From contig NZ_JBPWQE010000001.1 in assembly GCF_051811025.1 (NCBI RefSeq), positions 558,001-622,000 on the forward strand: a DNA stretch of 64,000 nt, in the 5' to 3' direction. The notes under the pieces were generated by a model. That model saw only the letters and a list, made by a program, of their open reading frames with translations, had not been told where the DNA came from and searched no databases. The position numbers and the translations under genes were made by a program. This DNA comes from Tardiphaga sp051811025. GTDB lineage: Bacteria; Pseudomonadota; Alphaproteobacteria; Rhizobiales; Xanthobacteraceae. Below, piece by piece: positions 53,416 through 62,207 of this stretch (the stretch's first letter is position 1; each line of letters begins with the position of its first letter).

Positions 53416-54480
53416 ATGCGCGCCAGTCTCGAAGACCGTTTCTTCCTGCTTCTGATCGTCGTGGTCACGTTGGCCTTCGGCTGGATCATGAGCTCGTTCT
53501 ACAGCGCGATCCTGTGGGGCGTCGTCATCGCGATCATGTTCGCGCCGATGCATCGGCGGCTGGAGCGCCGGATTCCAAAGCATCCAAATTCGGCCGCCTT
53601 GCTCACCGTGGGGTTGATCGTGCTGATCGTGATCCTGCCGCTGACACTGGTTGGCGCATCGCTGGCGCAGGAAGCGGCCGTCGTTGTCGGAAAGATGAAA
53701 TCTGGCCAATTCAATCTCGGCACGTTTCTGCAGCAGATACTCGATGCCGTCCCGCAATGGGCGAAGGGACTGCTGGATCGCTTCGGCGTCGCCAATCTCG
53801 GCGGCATGCAGGACAAGCTGACTGAGGGCCTCGTCAAAGGCAGTCAGTACTTTGCATCGCAGGCGCTGAACATCGGTCAGAGCACGTTCGACTTCATCAT
53901 CAATCTCGGCATCATGCTCTATCTGCTGTTCTTCCTGTTCAAGGATGGCGAGGCGCTGTCGCAGCGTGTGAAGAATGCCATTCCGCTGCGGCCGGAGCTG
54001 CGTGACGATCTGATGGAGAAGTTCACGGTGGTGATCCGCGCCACGGTGAAGGGCGGCATTCTGGTGGCGCTGGCACAGGGCGCGCTCGGTGGGTTGATCT
54101 TCTGGATCCTTGGCATCAATGCCGCGTTGTTGTGGGCCGTGCTGATGGCGTTCCTGTCGCTGTTGCCGGCGGTGGGTGCTGGCCTCGTTTGGATGCCGGT
54201 CGCGCTCTATCTGCTGGCTACGGGCTCGGTCGTTCAGGGCGTGATCCTGATCGCCTATGGATTTCTCGTCATTGGTTTGGTCGACAACATCCTGCGCCCG
54301 ATGCTGGTCGGCAAGGACACCAAGCTGCCGGATTATCTGGTGCTGATCGCGACGCTCGGCGGCATCGATGCGCTGGGCCTCAATGGCTTTGTCGTCGGTC
54401 CCGTCATTGCAGCGATGTTCGTGGCGGCCTGGGCGATCTTTGCGGAGTCACGTAAAAGCGGTCAGGTCCCGATCGCGTAA
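53416..54480 (+). CDS. AI-2E-family transporter-like membrane protein
   Basis: 354-aa polytopic membrane protein of the YdiK/PerM/TqsA-like family. It has about eight hydrophobic segments and the C-terminal signature VGAGLVWMPVALYLLATG and LVDNILRPMLVGKDTKLPDYLVLIATLGGIDALGLNGFVVGP. Despite the family name, most members have no shown link to autoinducer-2; some move sodium/protons or small metabolites. Convergent with the ferric permease gene. Confidence 0.9.
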   Translation: MRASLEDRFFLLLIVVVTLAFGWIMSSFYSAILWGVVIAIMFAPMHRRLERRIPKHPNSAALLTVGLIVLIVILPLTLVGASLAQEAAVVVGKMKSGQFNLGTFLQQILDAVPQWAKGLLDRFGVANLGGMQDKLTEGLVKGSQYFASQALNIGQSTFDFIINLGIMLYLLFFLFKDGEALSQRVKNAIPLRPELRDDLMEKFTVVIRATVKGGILVALAQGALGGLIFWILGINAALLWAVLMAFLSLLPAVGAGLVWMPVALYLLATGSVVQGVILIAYGFLVIGLVDNILRPMLVGKDTKLPDYLVLIATLGGIDALGLNGFVVGPVIAAMFVAAWAIFAESRKSGQVPIA

Positions 54481-54485
54481 GCGCG

Positions 54486-56159
54486 TTACACCGGCCCCTG
54501 CGGCACATCTGCAAAGCGTGTCAGCCAGACCACCGGCCCGATGCTCGCAGCGACGATCAGCAGGGCGGCGAGAGCGCCTTCTTCAAAGCTGCCACGGCTC
54601 GCATATTGATAGATCGAAGTCGCGAGCGTTTCGACATTGAGCGGTCGCAGTAACAGCGTTGCAGGCAATTCCTTCAGGCAATCCACGAAGACGACGATGA
54701 CGGCGCCGAACAATGCCGGACGCAATAGCGGCAGTTGAATCACGCGCAGTGTGGTGATTGCCGGTGCGCCGGCAGCGCGGGCGCTGTCGTCGTAATCGAC
54801 GGGGATGTGCTCGAAGCCGGCCTTGATGAAGCCGGTCGGCACCGCCAGGAACCGGATCACATAGGCGATCACCACGGCGGCGCCAGAGCCAACCATGACA
54901 AGCCCGGGCGATGCGAGACTGAGCCATCCGGCGAGCTTGCTGAATCCATTGTCGATGAACAGCACCGGCGTCAGCAGACCCAGCGCCAGCACCGTTCCGG
55001 GCAGCGCATAGCCGGTCTGGGCGACAGCGACCGACAGGTTGGTCAGCCGCGAAGCACGCCAGCGCTGAGCGACGATCACCACGAGCCCGAGAAGTAGCGC
55101 GGCTCCCGTGGCAATTGCAGCAAGCGCAATGGTGTGGCCGGCATCGCGCCAAACCGTCGTTTCCATCGATAGCAGACCGCGGCGCAGGCTTTCGCGCAGC
55201 AGATAGAGCAAGGGCACGGCGAAGCCGAGCAGGGCAGGGAGGAGACAGGCGGTGAAAGCGAGCCATCCGCGTAGGCCTGTCAAAGGCGTGCGCGGTGCCA
55301 GTCGCGGATTCTCCGAAGAGAACTCTACGCTGCCTTCGCGGCGGCCGAAGCGCTCGATGGCGATCAGTACCCCGACGATGGCGAGCATGAACAATGACAG
55401 CTGCGCAGCACCTGCAAGGCTGCCGCGGTTGAGCCAGGTCGTGAAAACCGAGACGGTGAGTGTACGAATGCCCAGATATTCGCTGGCACCGATATCGTTC
55501 AGTGTTTCCAGCGATACCAGTGCGAGGCCCACAGCGAGGGCGGGGCGCGCCATCGGTAGAGACACACGGCGGAACGTCGTCCAGCGACCTGCACCGAGTA
55601 TCTTCGCGGCTTCAGCAAAATCGGCGCTGCGATGCTGGAACATCGCGCGGGCAGAGAGATAGACGTAAGGATACAGCACGATGCCGATCACGAAGATGGC
55701 GCCCGGCAACGAACGCAGGCTTGGCAGCCACCGGATTGCGCCGGGTAATGACATTGCCGTTGCCAATGCGCGATGGACGAGGCCCAGTGGCTCGAACAGG
55801 TCCACATAGACGTAAGCGGCGAGATAGGTCGGAATCGCCAGCGGCAGCGGCAAGAGCCAGAGCATGAGCGTGCGGCCGGGGAAATCATGCGCCGAGACCA
55901 GCCATGCGGTGCCGGCGCCGACCGTGAGCGTGACGACACCGACGCCGATCAGGAGGGCTGCGGTGTCGCGCAGCGCCTGCGGCAACACATAGGCGATCAG
56001 ATGCTGCCAAAGCTCAGGCTCCGGCTGCAGCGCCAGTAGCGCGATGCTGATGACAGGCGCAGCGACAAGGAGCGCGGTGGCAACTGCGACAAGAATCGCG
56101 AGCGCTTCGGTGCGGGAAGGCCTCACGGGCGTGCATGCCCGCGTGGGCACTCTCCACAT
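54486..56159 (-). CDS. fbpB: Ferric-iron ABC transporter permease (FbpB-like)
   Basis: Fused double permease, 557 aa, about twelve membrane segments. The two homologous halves each carry an EAA-type loop (AEAAKILGAGRWTTFRRVSLPMARPA; DSARAAGAPAITTLRVIQLPLLRPA). I start at ATG 56159; the ATG at 56186 lies within a palindromic repeat and gives the artefact MDPRLRGDD. It follows the ferric-binding protein on the same strand. No FbpC ATPase gene is adjacent, which is unusual. Confidence 0.9.
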   Translation of the reverse strand: MWRVPTRACTPVRPSRTEALAILVAVATALLVAAPVISIALLALQPEPELWQHLIAYVLPQALRDTAALLIGVGVVTLTVGAGTAWLVSAHDFPGRTLMLWLLPLPLAIPTYLAAYVYVDLFEPLGLVHRALATAMSLPGAIRWLPSLRSLPGAIFVIGIVLYPYVYLSARAMFQHRSADFAEAAKILGAGRWTTFRRVSLPMARPALAVGLALVSLETLNDIGASEYLGIRTLTVSVFTTWLNRGSLAGAAQLSLFMLAIVGVLIAIERFGRREGSVEFSSENPRLAPRTPLTGLRGWLAFTACLLPALLGFAVPLLYLLRESLRRGLLSMETTVWRDAGHTIALAAIATGAALLLGLVVIVAQRWRASRLTNLSVAVAQTGYALPGTVLALGLLTPVLFIDNGFSKLAGWLSLASPGLVMVGSGAAVVIAYVIRFLAVPTGFIKAGFEHIPVDYDDSARAAGAPAITTLRVIQLPLLRPALFGAVIVVFVDCLKELPATLLLRPLNVETLATSIYQYASRGSFEEGALAALLIVAASIGPVVWLTRFADVPQGPV

Positions 56160-56162
56160 GTC

Positions 56163-56182
56163 ATCCCCGCGAAGGCGGGGAT
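56163..56182. repeat. Small palindromic repeat between the ferric-binding and permease genes
   Basis: ATCCCCGC-GAAG-GCGGGGAT, an 8-bp perfect stem with a four-base loop. It shares its core with the repeat at 1057-1082. It sits directly upstream of the permease start, so it may stabilise the binding-protein message relative to the permease (inference). Confidence 0.7.
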
Positions 56183-56346
56183 CCATACCCCCAGGAGAAG
56201 TAAGTCAGAAATTGCCGTAGCCACAGCGCCCTACCGAGAGTTCGGTGCGTATGGGTCCCCGCCCCGTGTGCGCTGCAGGCACACAGGGCAGGGATAACAT
56301 ACTGATAGGCTGTGCATCATCGCAGCCTACGGAGCAATAGCCGGGC

Positions 56347-57363
56347 TCAATTATCAAACCCGACCTTGTCCACCAGCGTCGACGCGGCTTTGCGGTTGGC
56401 GGCAATCTTGGCGATGGGCATCGGATCGGCATTGAGCTTACCGTAGCCCGCGATCGTCGGGTTCACAGCGATGCCGGCGCGCACGGGATATTCATAGTTG
56501 GCGTCGGCATAGACCTGCTGGGCATGCTCGCCGGCGAGCCATTCGATCAGCTTCATGGCATTGGCCTTGTTCGGCGCGTGTTTGGCCAGCAGCACGCCGG
56601 ACAGGTTCACATGAGTGCCGCCGCCTTCGAAGGTCGGCAGGATCACCTTGGTGGCTTCGGCCCATGGCTTCTTGTCGGGATCGGCATTCATCATCAGCGC
56701 CCAGTAATAGGTGTTGCCGACGCCGAGATCGCATTTGCCGGCCGCGACGTCGCGCGCGGTCTCGCGGTCGCCGCCCGATGGCTTCTGCGCCAGATTAGCC
56801 TTCACGCCGCGCAGCCATTCTTCGGCCTTGGCCTCACCGTGCTTGGCGACATAGGCGGCGAACAGGCCGTTATTGTAGATGTGCTGGCCGGAGCGAATGC
56901 AGATCTTGCCCTTCCACTTCGGATCGGCAAGCTCTTCATAAGTGATGGCGTCCTGCTTGACGCGATCCTTCGACGCATAGATCACGCGGGCGCGCATAGA
57001 GATGCCGGCCCAGTGGCCGTCGGGATCGCGATATTGCGCCGGCACGATCTTCTCGATCACCTCGGATTTCATCGGCTGCGTCACGCCCGCCTGCACGGCT
57101 TCATCGATCCGGCCGATATCCACGGTGAGCAGGACGTCCGCCGGGCTGTTGGCGCCTTCGGCCTTCATGCGCTGCTCGAGGCCGGACGAGGCCGAGATCA
57201 CATTGACCTTTACGCCCGTGTCCTTGGTGAAAGCTTCGAAGATCGGCTGCACCAGCTTGGTCTCGCGATAGGTATAGACATTGACTTCTTCGGCAGCCTG
57301 CAGCGCAGAAGCACCGAGGGCGGCGAAGACAACGGCGGTGGCAAGGGCGTGATTCTTGATCAT
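56347..57363 (-). CDS. fbpA: Ferric-iron ABC transporter substrate-binding protein (FbpA/FutA-like)
   Basis: Periplasmic ferric-ion receptor, 338 aa from the ATG at 57363; the frame extends to 57594 but reads into upstream DNA. Signal peptide at about 1-23 (ALQAAEE). Iron-site features are VNVYTYRETKLVQPIF near the N-terminus and the tyrosine pair in GVGNTYYWALMM near residue 220. An ICE-like element (57454-57470) lies about 90 bases upstream. It precedes fbpB. Confidence 0.92.
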   Translation of the reverse strand: MIKNHALATAVVFAALGASALQAAEEVNVYTYRETKLVQPIFEAFTKDTGVKVNVISASSGLEQRMKAEGANSPADVLLTVDIGRIDEAVQAGVTQPMKSEVIEKIVPAQYRDPDGHWAGISMRARVIYASKDRVKQDAITYEELADPKWKGKICIRSGQHIYNNGLFAAYVAKHGEAKAEEWLRGVKANLAQKPSGGDRETARDVAAGKCDLGVGNTYYWALMMNADPDKKPWAEATKVILPTFEGGGTHVNLSGVLLAKHAPNKANAMKLIEWLAGEHAQQVYADANYEYPVRAGIAVNPTIAGYGKLNADPMPIAKIAANRKAASTLVDKVGFDN

Positions 57364-57453
57364 GAAATGGCTCCGGCAGGGGGCAATGGCGGTGGCAGAT
57401 GAGTAGCGCAGGACGTGTCCGAATGTCAGTGACGGAACGTCACGTGGATAAAG

Positions 57454-57470
57454 GTTAGAGTGATTCCAAA
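57454..57470 (-). promoter_or_regulatory. ICE-like (Irr) box upstream of fbpA
   Basis: GTTAGAG-TGA-TTCCAAA matches the iron control element consensus TTTAGAA-N3-TTCTAAA at 11 of 14 positions. It lies about 90 bases before the fbpA start. Confidence 0.5.
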
Positions 57471-57526
57471 TACAGAAGTGGGTCGCAGATAAGCATAGGC
57501 TTACCTGCGGCCCGCGATGAGAGATC

Positions 57527-59833
57527 TTAGAAGTTAGCCGTGACCGATGCTCGGAACGCGCGCGGCGAGCCAGGCGTGATGTTGTTGGCCGCATCGGCGG
57601 TGGCGTAGTAGCTGGTATCGAACAGGTTCTCGATGTTCAGCTGAGCACGCCACGTCTTGTCGAGCCGGAAGTAGACTGCGGCATCGACGCGGGTGAAGGC
57701 TTTCAGCTTCACAGTATCATCCGACGCGGCGAAGAAGTCGTCGTAATGGATGACGCCAAGGCCGGCACCCCACATCTCGTTGAACTGATATTTGTTCCAC
57801 ATGGTGAAGGTGTTGAGTGGCACCAGGCCGACGCGGTTGCCCGGGACGATCGTGGCGGAGCTGGCATCGACGATGCGCGCATCGGTGTAGGCGTAGCCGC
57901 CGGTGACCTGCCACTGGTCGGTGACATAACCTGTCATGCTGAGTTCGGCACCCTTGGTGTTGGTCTTGCCGAAGGCGACGACCTGGCCGCCCACGATGAA
58001 CCTCTGGTTCTCTCGGTCGAGATCGTAGACGGCTGCGGACGCCTGCAGCCGTGGGGTGATGTCCCACTTCACGCCGACTTCGTTGTTGATGAACTTCTCC
58101 GGCACGGTGACGGCGAGCGATGGCGTCAGCGAGCTGAACTGGTCGCCGGCGCTTGGCAGATACGAAATGCTGTAGCTGCCATAGACCGAGACGTTGTCGA
58201 CCGGCTTGATAATTACGCCGGCGCGCGGCGAGACAAGGTTGTCGACACGGCTATCGAGGGTGCCGCCAGGATTGAGGTTCTGCGAGGTGAGGTCGAAACG
58301 ATCGTAACGAACGCCGCCGATGAACTGCAGGTAGCGGCTGACTTCGATCTGGTCCTGAACATAGACCGATGCAACGTCGAGTGTCGCGTAGGCGTTATTA
58401 TCAGTGGCGTTGTTGTGGATGAATGACCACGGCGCAAAAGTCGTCGGGCTAGACGCGAGAACCGGCAAGGTCGCGCTGCCGCCGATCAGACCGGTATTGC
58501 GGAGGCTGTAGGTATTCTGCCGTCCGAACTCGGTGCCAAACACGATCGTGTGCAGAATGGGTCCGGTATTGGTCTTGTAGGTCCAGTCGGTCTGATTGAA
58601 GAGGTTTTCGCGCTGGGCCAGGTTGTTGTAGGCCGAAATCGATGCGAGTCCTCCGTTCACAAACCCTGTCGTGGTCGGGAAGACGTTCTGGTAGAACTTG
58701 TCGTAATTGGCGTAGCGCGACGAATTCTTGACCGAGAGTCCGTTGTTGAAATCATGGTCAATTACCGCGTTCGCGATATGGACTTCCTGCTTCGAATAAC
58801 TCTGGTCCGGATTGCCGAAGAAGGTCGAGGCATTGGTCGCGAATGGCACTGTCGGACGTGCGTTCGTGGGCGGGGTAAGAATACCCGTACCCTGCGCCGG
58901 GATGCCGCGGTCTGCGGTGCGGTCGTCATGCAGATATTCGTAGCTGAGCTTGACCTTGGTATCCTCGCCGCGGATCGTTACGGTCGGGTTGATGCCGTAG
59001 CGCTCGAGATGGCCGTAGTCGCGATAGGTTCCGGAATTCTCGTACATTGCGTTGATACGCGCTGCGACATTCTCGTTCACGGCGCCGCCGGTATCGATCG
59101 TCACGCGCTTGTTGTCGAACGATCCGCCCTGAACAGTTACCTCGCGGATCGAAACACCATCGGCTTCCTTCTGCACGCGATTGATGACGCCGCCGCCGCC
59201 GCCGCGGCCGAAGATCATGGCATTCGGCCCCTTCAGGACCTCGATGCGCTGGGTGTTATAGAGATCGCGGAAATACTGCACGTCGTCGCGGATGCCGTCG
59301 ATGAAGAAGTCGGCATTGGTGCGCTGGCCACGAATCACCACGTCGTCGCGGTTGCCTTCGCCCTGATGCGGAACGACGCCCGGCACATAGCGAACGGCTT
59401 CGCCAATGCTGCGGAAATCCTGATCCCGGATGAATTCCTTCGTCAGCACCGTGACGGATTGCGGCACGTTGAGGAGCGCGGTGTTGGTTTTGGTGCCGCT
59501 CGAAATGTTCTGGGTGATGTAGCCGACCTGGCCAGACTGTGCGTCCTGCGGGTTGACGCTGAGTGGCTCGCGAACCGGCTGCGGCGCAACGGGGCGCGTC
59601 CGGGCGACGCGGCCGGATGTGGCGCGCTGCGGCTGGGCGCGGCGGACGCGGGGGGCGCTGGGAGCGTCGACCTGCACCGGTGGCAATGTCGATGCGCCGG
59701 AATTTGCGTTCTGCGCGATTGCCGGCTCAGCGATGCAAAATCCTGTCGCGATCATTGCTGCCGCGCTCGTCGAAATCAGAAAAGCCTTGCGCGCCGCCGT
59801 GCCGCGCCCCCCGATAGAAGTCCTGGAAGTCAT
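57527..59833 (-). CDS. TonB-dependent siderophore receptor
   Basis: Outer-membrane receptor that imports a ferric siderophore with TonB energy. It is 768 aa: a signal peptide (about 1-41), a Pro/Arg/Gln-rich linker, a plug domain starting LNVPQSVTVLTKEFIRDQDF with the conserved LKGPNAMIFGRGGGGGVIN, and a 22-strand-type barrel ending SVTANF with the expected terminal Phe. There is no N-terminal signalling domain, so no FecIR-type control. Two ICE-like motifs lie upstream. The type resembles FhuA/FiuA hydroxamate receptors, but the ligand is not certain. Confidence 0.95.
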   Translation of the reverse strand: MTSRTSIGGRGTAARKAFLISTSAAAMIATGFCIAEPAIAQNANSGASTLPPVQVDAPSAPRVRRAQPQRATSGRVARTRPVAPQPVREPLSVNPQDAQSGQVGYITQNISSGTKTNTALLNVPQSVTVLTKEFIRDQDFRSIGEAVRYVPGVVPHQGEGNRDDVVIRGQRTNADFFIDGIRDDVQYFRDLYNTQRIEVLKGPNAMIFGRGGGGGVINRVQKEADGVSIREVTVQGGSFDNKRVTIDTGGAVNENVAARINAMYENSGTYRDYGHLERYGINPTVTIRGEDTKVKLSYEYLHDDRTADRGIPAQGTGILTPPTNARPTVPFATNASTFFGNPDQSYSKQEVHIANAVIDHDFNNGLSVKNSSRYANYDKFYQNVFPTTTGFVNGGLASISAYNNLAQRENLFNQTDWTYKTNTGPILHTIVFGTEFGRQNTYSLRNTGLIGGSATLPVLASSPTTFAPWSFIHNNATDNNAYATLDVASVYVQDQIEVSRYLQFIGGVRYDRFDLTSQNLNPGGTLDSRVDNLVSPRAGVIIKPVDNVSVYGSYSISYLPSAGDQFSSLTPSLAVTVPEKFINNEVGVKWDITPRLQASAAVYDLDRENQRFIVGGQVVAFGKTNTKGAELSMTGYVTDQWQVTGGYAYTDARIVDASSATIVPGNRVGLVPLNTFTMWNKYQFNEMWGAGLGVIHYDDFFAASDDTVKLKAFTRVDAAVYFRLDKTWRAQLNIENLFDTSYYATADAANNITPGSPRAFRASVTANF

Positions 59834-59944
59834 TACTGCCCCTGAAATATTCTCCGCTCATGCAAATGCCGGCGGTCCTTGTGCTTCCCCGGAAACACTT
59901 GGACACATCTGCAATTCGGAGTATTAGGCGCGAATTAGATGGCG

Positions 59945-59961
59945 TTTAGAATAAATCGAAC
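59945..59961 (-). promoter_or_regulatory. ICE-like (Irr) box, receptor-proximal
   Basis: TTTAGAA-TAA-ATCGAAC matches the perfect first half of the Irr iron control element and 11 of 14 positions overall. It lies about 112 bases before the receptor start. Confidence 0.5.
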
Positions 59962-60015
59962 TTCGGGGGATATGCCCAAGGTGTGTGATCCGTGCACCAA
60001 TGGCCGTCGAGATAA

Positions 60016-60032
60016 TTTGTAATCGTTCTAAA
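60016..60032. promoter_or_regulatory. ICE-like (Irr) box, regulator-proximal
   Basis: TTTGTAA-TCG-TTCTAAA has the perfect second half of the element, 12 of 14 positions matching. It lies between the divergent receptor and response-regulator genes. Confidence 0.5.
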
Positions 60033-60136
60033 CGAGGAGCGGCGGCTAGCCTGCGCCACACGATTGGTCACTGGACAAGCGCTGCAATGCGCGTAAGCGC
60101 CGCAGTCACCGACACCTGGGATAAGGGAATATCGGG

Positions 60137-60202
60137 ATGCCTCTGATGTTGTCTGTCATGTCGAGGACTGGCTTTCCGAATTTCCCGCAGGCACGAGATT
60201 GA
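60137..60202 (+). CDS. Possible leader peptide, 21 aa
   Basis: ATG preceded by AAGGGA, reading MPLMLSVMSRTGFPNFPQARD and stopping at TGA immediately before the ATG of the response regulator, in the same frame. The tight abutment suggests translational coupling, since the regulator's own ribosome site is weak. Coding status unproven. Confidence 0.3.
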   Translation: MPLMLSVMSRTGFPNFPQARD

Positions 60203-60871
60203 ATGATGCGCGTTCTACTGATCGAAGACGATGCCATGTTCGGCAAGGCGCTGGTGCGCGGCCTGAGCGAGAATGGCATGAGTGTCGACTGGGCGCGCAA
60301 TGGCCGCGATGGCTTCGCCGCAATGGACCGGTCGGAATATGCGGTCGCACTGATCGATATCGGTCTTCCCAAGATGTCAGGCCTCGACGTGCTCAAGGCG
60401 AAGCGGCAGGCAGGCATGACGACGCCGGCCCTTATCATCACCGCGCGGGATGGCGTATCCGACATGGTGGCGGGCCTCGATCTTGGCGCAGACGATTACA
60501 TCGTCAAGCCGTTTGAATTGCCGGTACTGCTCGCGCGAATCCGCGCAGTCACGCGCCGCGCCAATGGTCGCGTGGTATCGCTCATGACGTCCGCGGAGAT
60601 TACGCTGGATCCATCGACGCAGGTGGCGACGTTCCGCGATATCAAGCATCTGCTGTCGGTGCGCGAATTTGCGGTCCTACAGGCTTTGATGGAACGCCCC
60701 GGGCAAATCCTGTCGCGTAGCCAGATCGAGAGCCGGATCTACGGCTGGGGCGAAGAGGTCCAGAGCAACGCGGTTGATGTGCTGATTCACGGGCTGCGCA
60801 AGAAATTTGACAAGGACATCGTCCGCAATGTCCGCGGTGCGGGCTGGATGGTCACCAAGGAGGGCGCATGA
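60203..60871 (+). CDS. Response regulator, OmpR/PhoB family
   Basis: 222 aa: a receiver domain with acidic pocket E8-D9-D10, phospho-acceptor D52 (LIDIGLPKMSG), the T/K switch residues (ITARDG, IVKPFE), and a C-terminal winged helix (LSRSQIESRIYGWGEEVQSNAVDVLIHGLRKKF). It overlaps the histidine kinase gene by four bases. The type resembles QseB/TctD. Its place beside a siderophore receptor hints at metal sensing, unproven. Confidence 0.94.
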   Translation: MMRVLLIEDDAMFGKALVRGLSENGMSVDWARNGRDGFAAMDRSEYAVALIDIGLPKMSGLDVLKAKRQAGMTTPALIITARDGVSDMVAGLDLGADDYIVKPFELPVLLARIRAVTRRANGRVVSLMTSAEITLDPSTQVATFRDIKHLLSVREFAVLQALMERPGQILSRSQIESRIYGWGEEVQSNAVDVLIHGLRKKFDKDIVRNVRGAGWMVTKEGA

Positions 60872-62202
60872 CGTCGTTGCGAAAGACCGTGATGACTTAC
60901 GTCACGGGGCTGCTCATCTTCGTCGGCGTTGCTGCGGCCATCACGTCCTATTATTTCGTCAAGTACGAGGTGAACAGCTTCCAGGATAACGCTCTGCATG
61001 AGGTCGCACTCACGGCGGGTATGGTGTTCCGCCATGATATTGAGCCCCGCATCGATGCCGAACTGGAAGACCAGCTGGTGATCCAGATCTGGGATCAGTC
61101 GAAACAGCCCATTCATCGTTCAGGCCCTTCGGTCGATATCCCGTTTCAGTCGGAACTCGGCTATGCCGACGTGACCGCGGGTGGAGAGCGCTGGCGCGTG
61201 TTCAGGTCGCGTGACGCGACGCATGCGATCCAGGTCGCGCAGCGCTGGAGTGCGCGCGAGGAAGTTGCCGCCTATGCGGCTGCGGGTGCGGCGGTGCCGT
61301 TGATTGTTGCCATTCCGATTGCGTGGCTGATGATCTGGTGGGCCGTGAAGCGTGTGTTGTCCGGGCTTGGAATATTGTCGGCCGATATTGGCCAGCGCAG
61401 CGCCGATGCGAAGGGCGCCCTCAGCCTGACAGGTGTTCCGGTCGAAGTCGCTCCGCTCGTGACAGCCATGAATTCCCTGATCGAGCGACATCAGACCGCG
61501 CTGGAGACCCAGCGTCGTTTCGTGTCCGATGCGGCACACGAATTGCGGACTCCGCTCGCGGCCCTGCAGATCCAGATCGATAATCTGCGATCGCGTGAAC
61601 TCAATGCGTCTGAACGTGAGATCGCGCAGGACCTGCTCGACGGGATTCGAAGGGCCTCCTATTCGGTCAACCAGTTGATGACCATGGTTCGCGCCGATGC
61701 CGGCATCGAAAGCGAAGCCGAAGTCGTCGATGCGGAGGCCTTCGTGCGGCTGGTGGTGTCCGGTTTCGTCTCCATCGCCGAGGCAAAGGGCGTCTCAGTC
61801 GCGATCGCACCGGGGACGCGTGATGAATTGAATGTCCGTGCTGCCGATCTCCGGCTGATCGTCTCGAACCTGCTCGACAATGCGGTGCGTTACACGCGCG
61901 CCGGCGGCGCGGTCAGCATCAAGGCTGCACGCCGGGGTAGGGATTTCGTCATCGAGGTGATCGACAGCGGATGCGGAATACCGGAATCCGCCGTGCCGTA
62001 TCTCTACGACCGCTTCTTCCGTGCGGCGCCGATGGATATCGATGGCACCGGGCTCGGATTGGCGATTGCCCGGACGGCGGCGGATCGTAACGGCTTCGGT
62101 CTCGATATCGCAAACCGCGGCGATGCTCAGGGCGTGAGAGCGGTTGTTTCGATTCCGCTCGGCGGTGTGCCGGACGAGGTCAGGCAGTCCGAAGCCGCTT
62201 AG
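60868..62202 (+). CDS. Sensor histidine kinase
   Basis: 444-aa membrane kinase paired with the preceding regulator. It has two membrane helices (about 10-28 and 137-159) flanking a periplasmic sensor of roughly 105 residues, a HAMP-like linker, the dimerisation box with H224 (SDAAHELRTPLAALQ), and the ATPase domain (SNLLDNAVRYTRAGG, DSGCGIPE, GTGLGLAIA). It resembles QseC/TctE kinases. The periplasmic domain has no recognisable ligand motif. Confidence 0.94.
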   Translation: MTSLRKTVMTYVTGLLIFVGVAAAITSYYFVKYEVNSFQDNALHEVALTAGMVFRHDIEPRIDAELEDQLVIQIWDQSKQPIHRSGPSVDIPFQSELGYADVTAGGERWRVFRSRDATHAIQVAQRWSAREEVAAYAAAGAAVPLIVAIPIAWLMIWWAVKRVLSGLGILSADIGQRSADAKGALSLTGVPVEVAPLVTAMNSLIERHQTALETQRRFVSDAAHELRTPLAALQIQIDNLRSRELNASEREIAQDLLDGIRRASYSVNQLMTMVRADAGIESEAEVVDAEAFVRLVVSGFVSIAEAKGVSVAIAPGTRDELNVRAADLRLIVSNLLDNAVRYTRAGGAVSIKAARRGRDFVIEVIDSGCGIPESAVPYLYDRFFRAAPMDIDGTGLGLAIARTAADRNGFGLDIANRGDAQGVRAVVSIPLGGVPDEVRQSEAA

Positions 62203-62207
62203 ACGAG

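Larger units (their letters stand above)
59834..60202. promoter_or_regulatory. Divergent intergenic region of the iron receptor and two-component genes
   Basis: 369 bases holding the receptor's 5' leader, two ICE-like elements (59945-59961 and 60016-60032) and a possible leader peptide ahead of the response regulator (60137-60202). Nothing else is apparent. Confidence 0.65.

Noticed and set aside
56160..56186. Upstream ATG of the ferric permease (product beginning MDPRLRGDD)
   Set aside because: This peptide is simply the translation of the palindromic repeat; a normal start follows at 56159.
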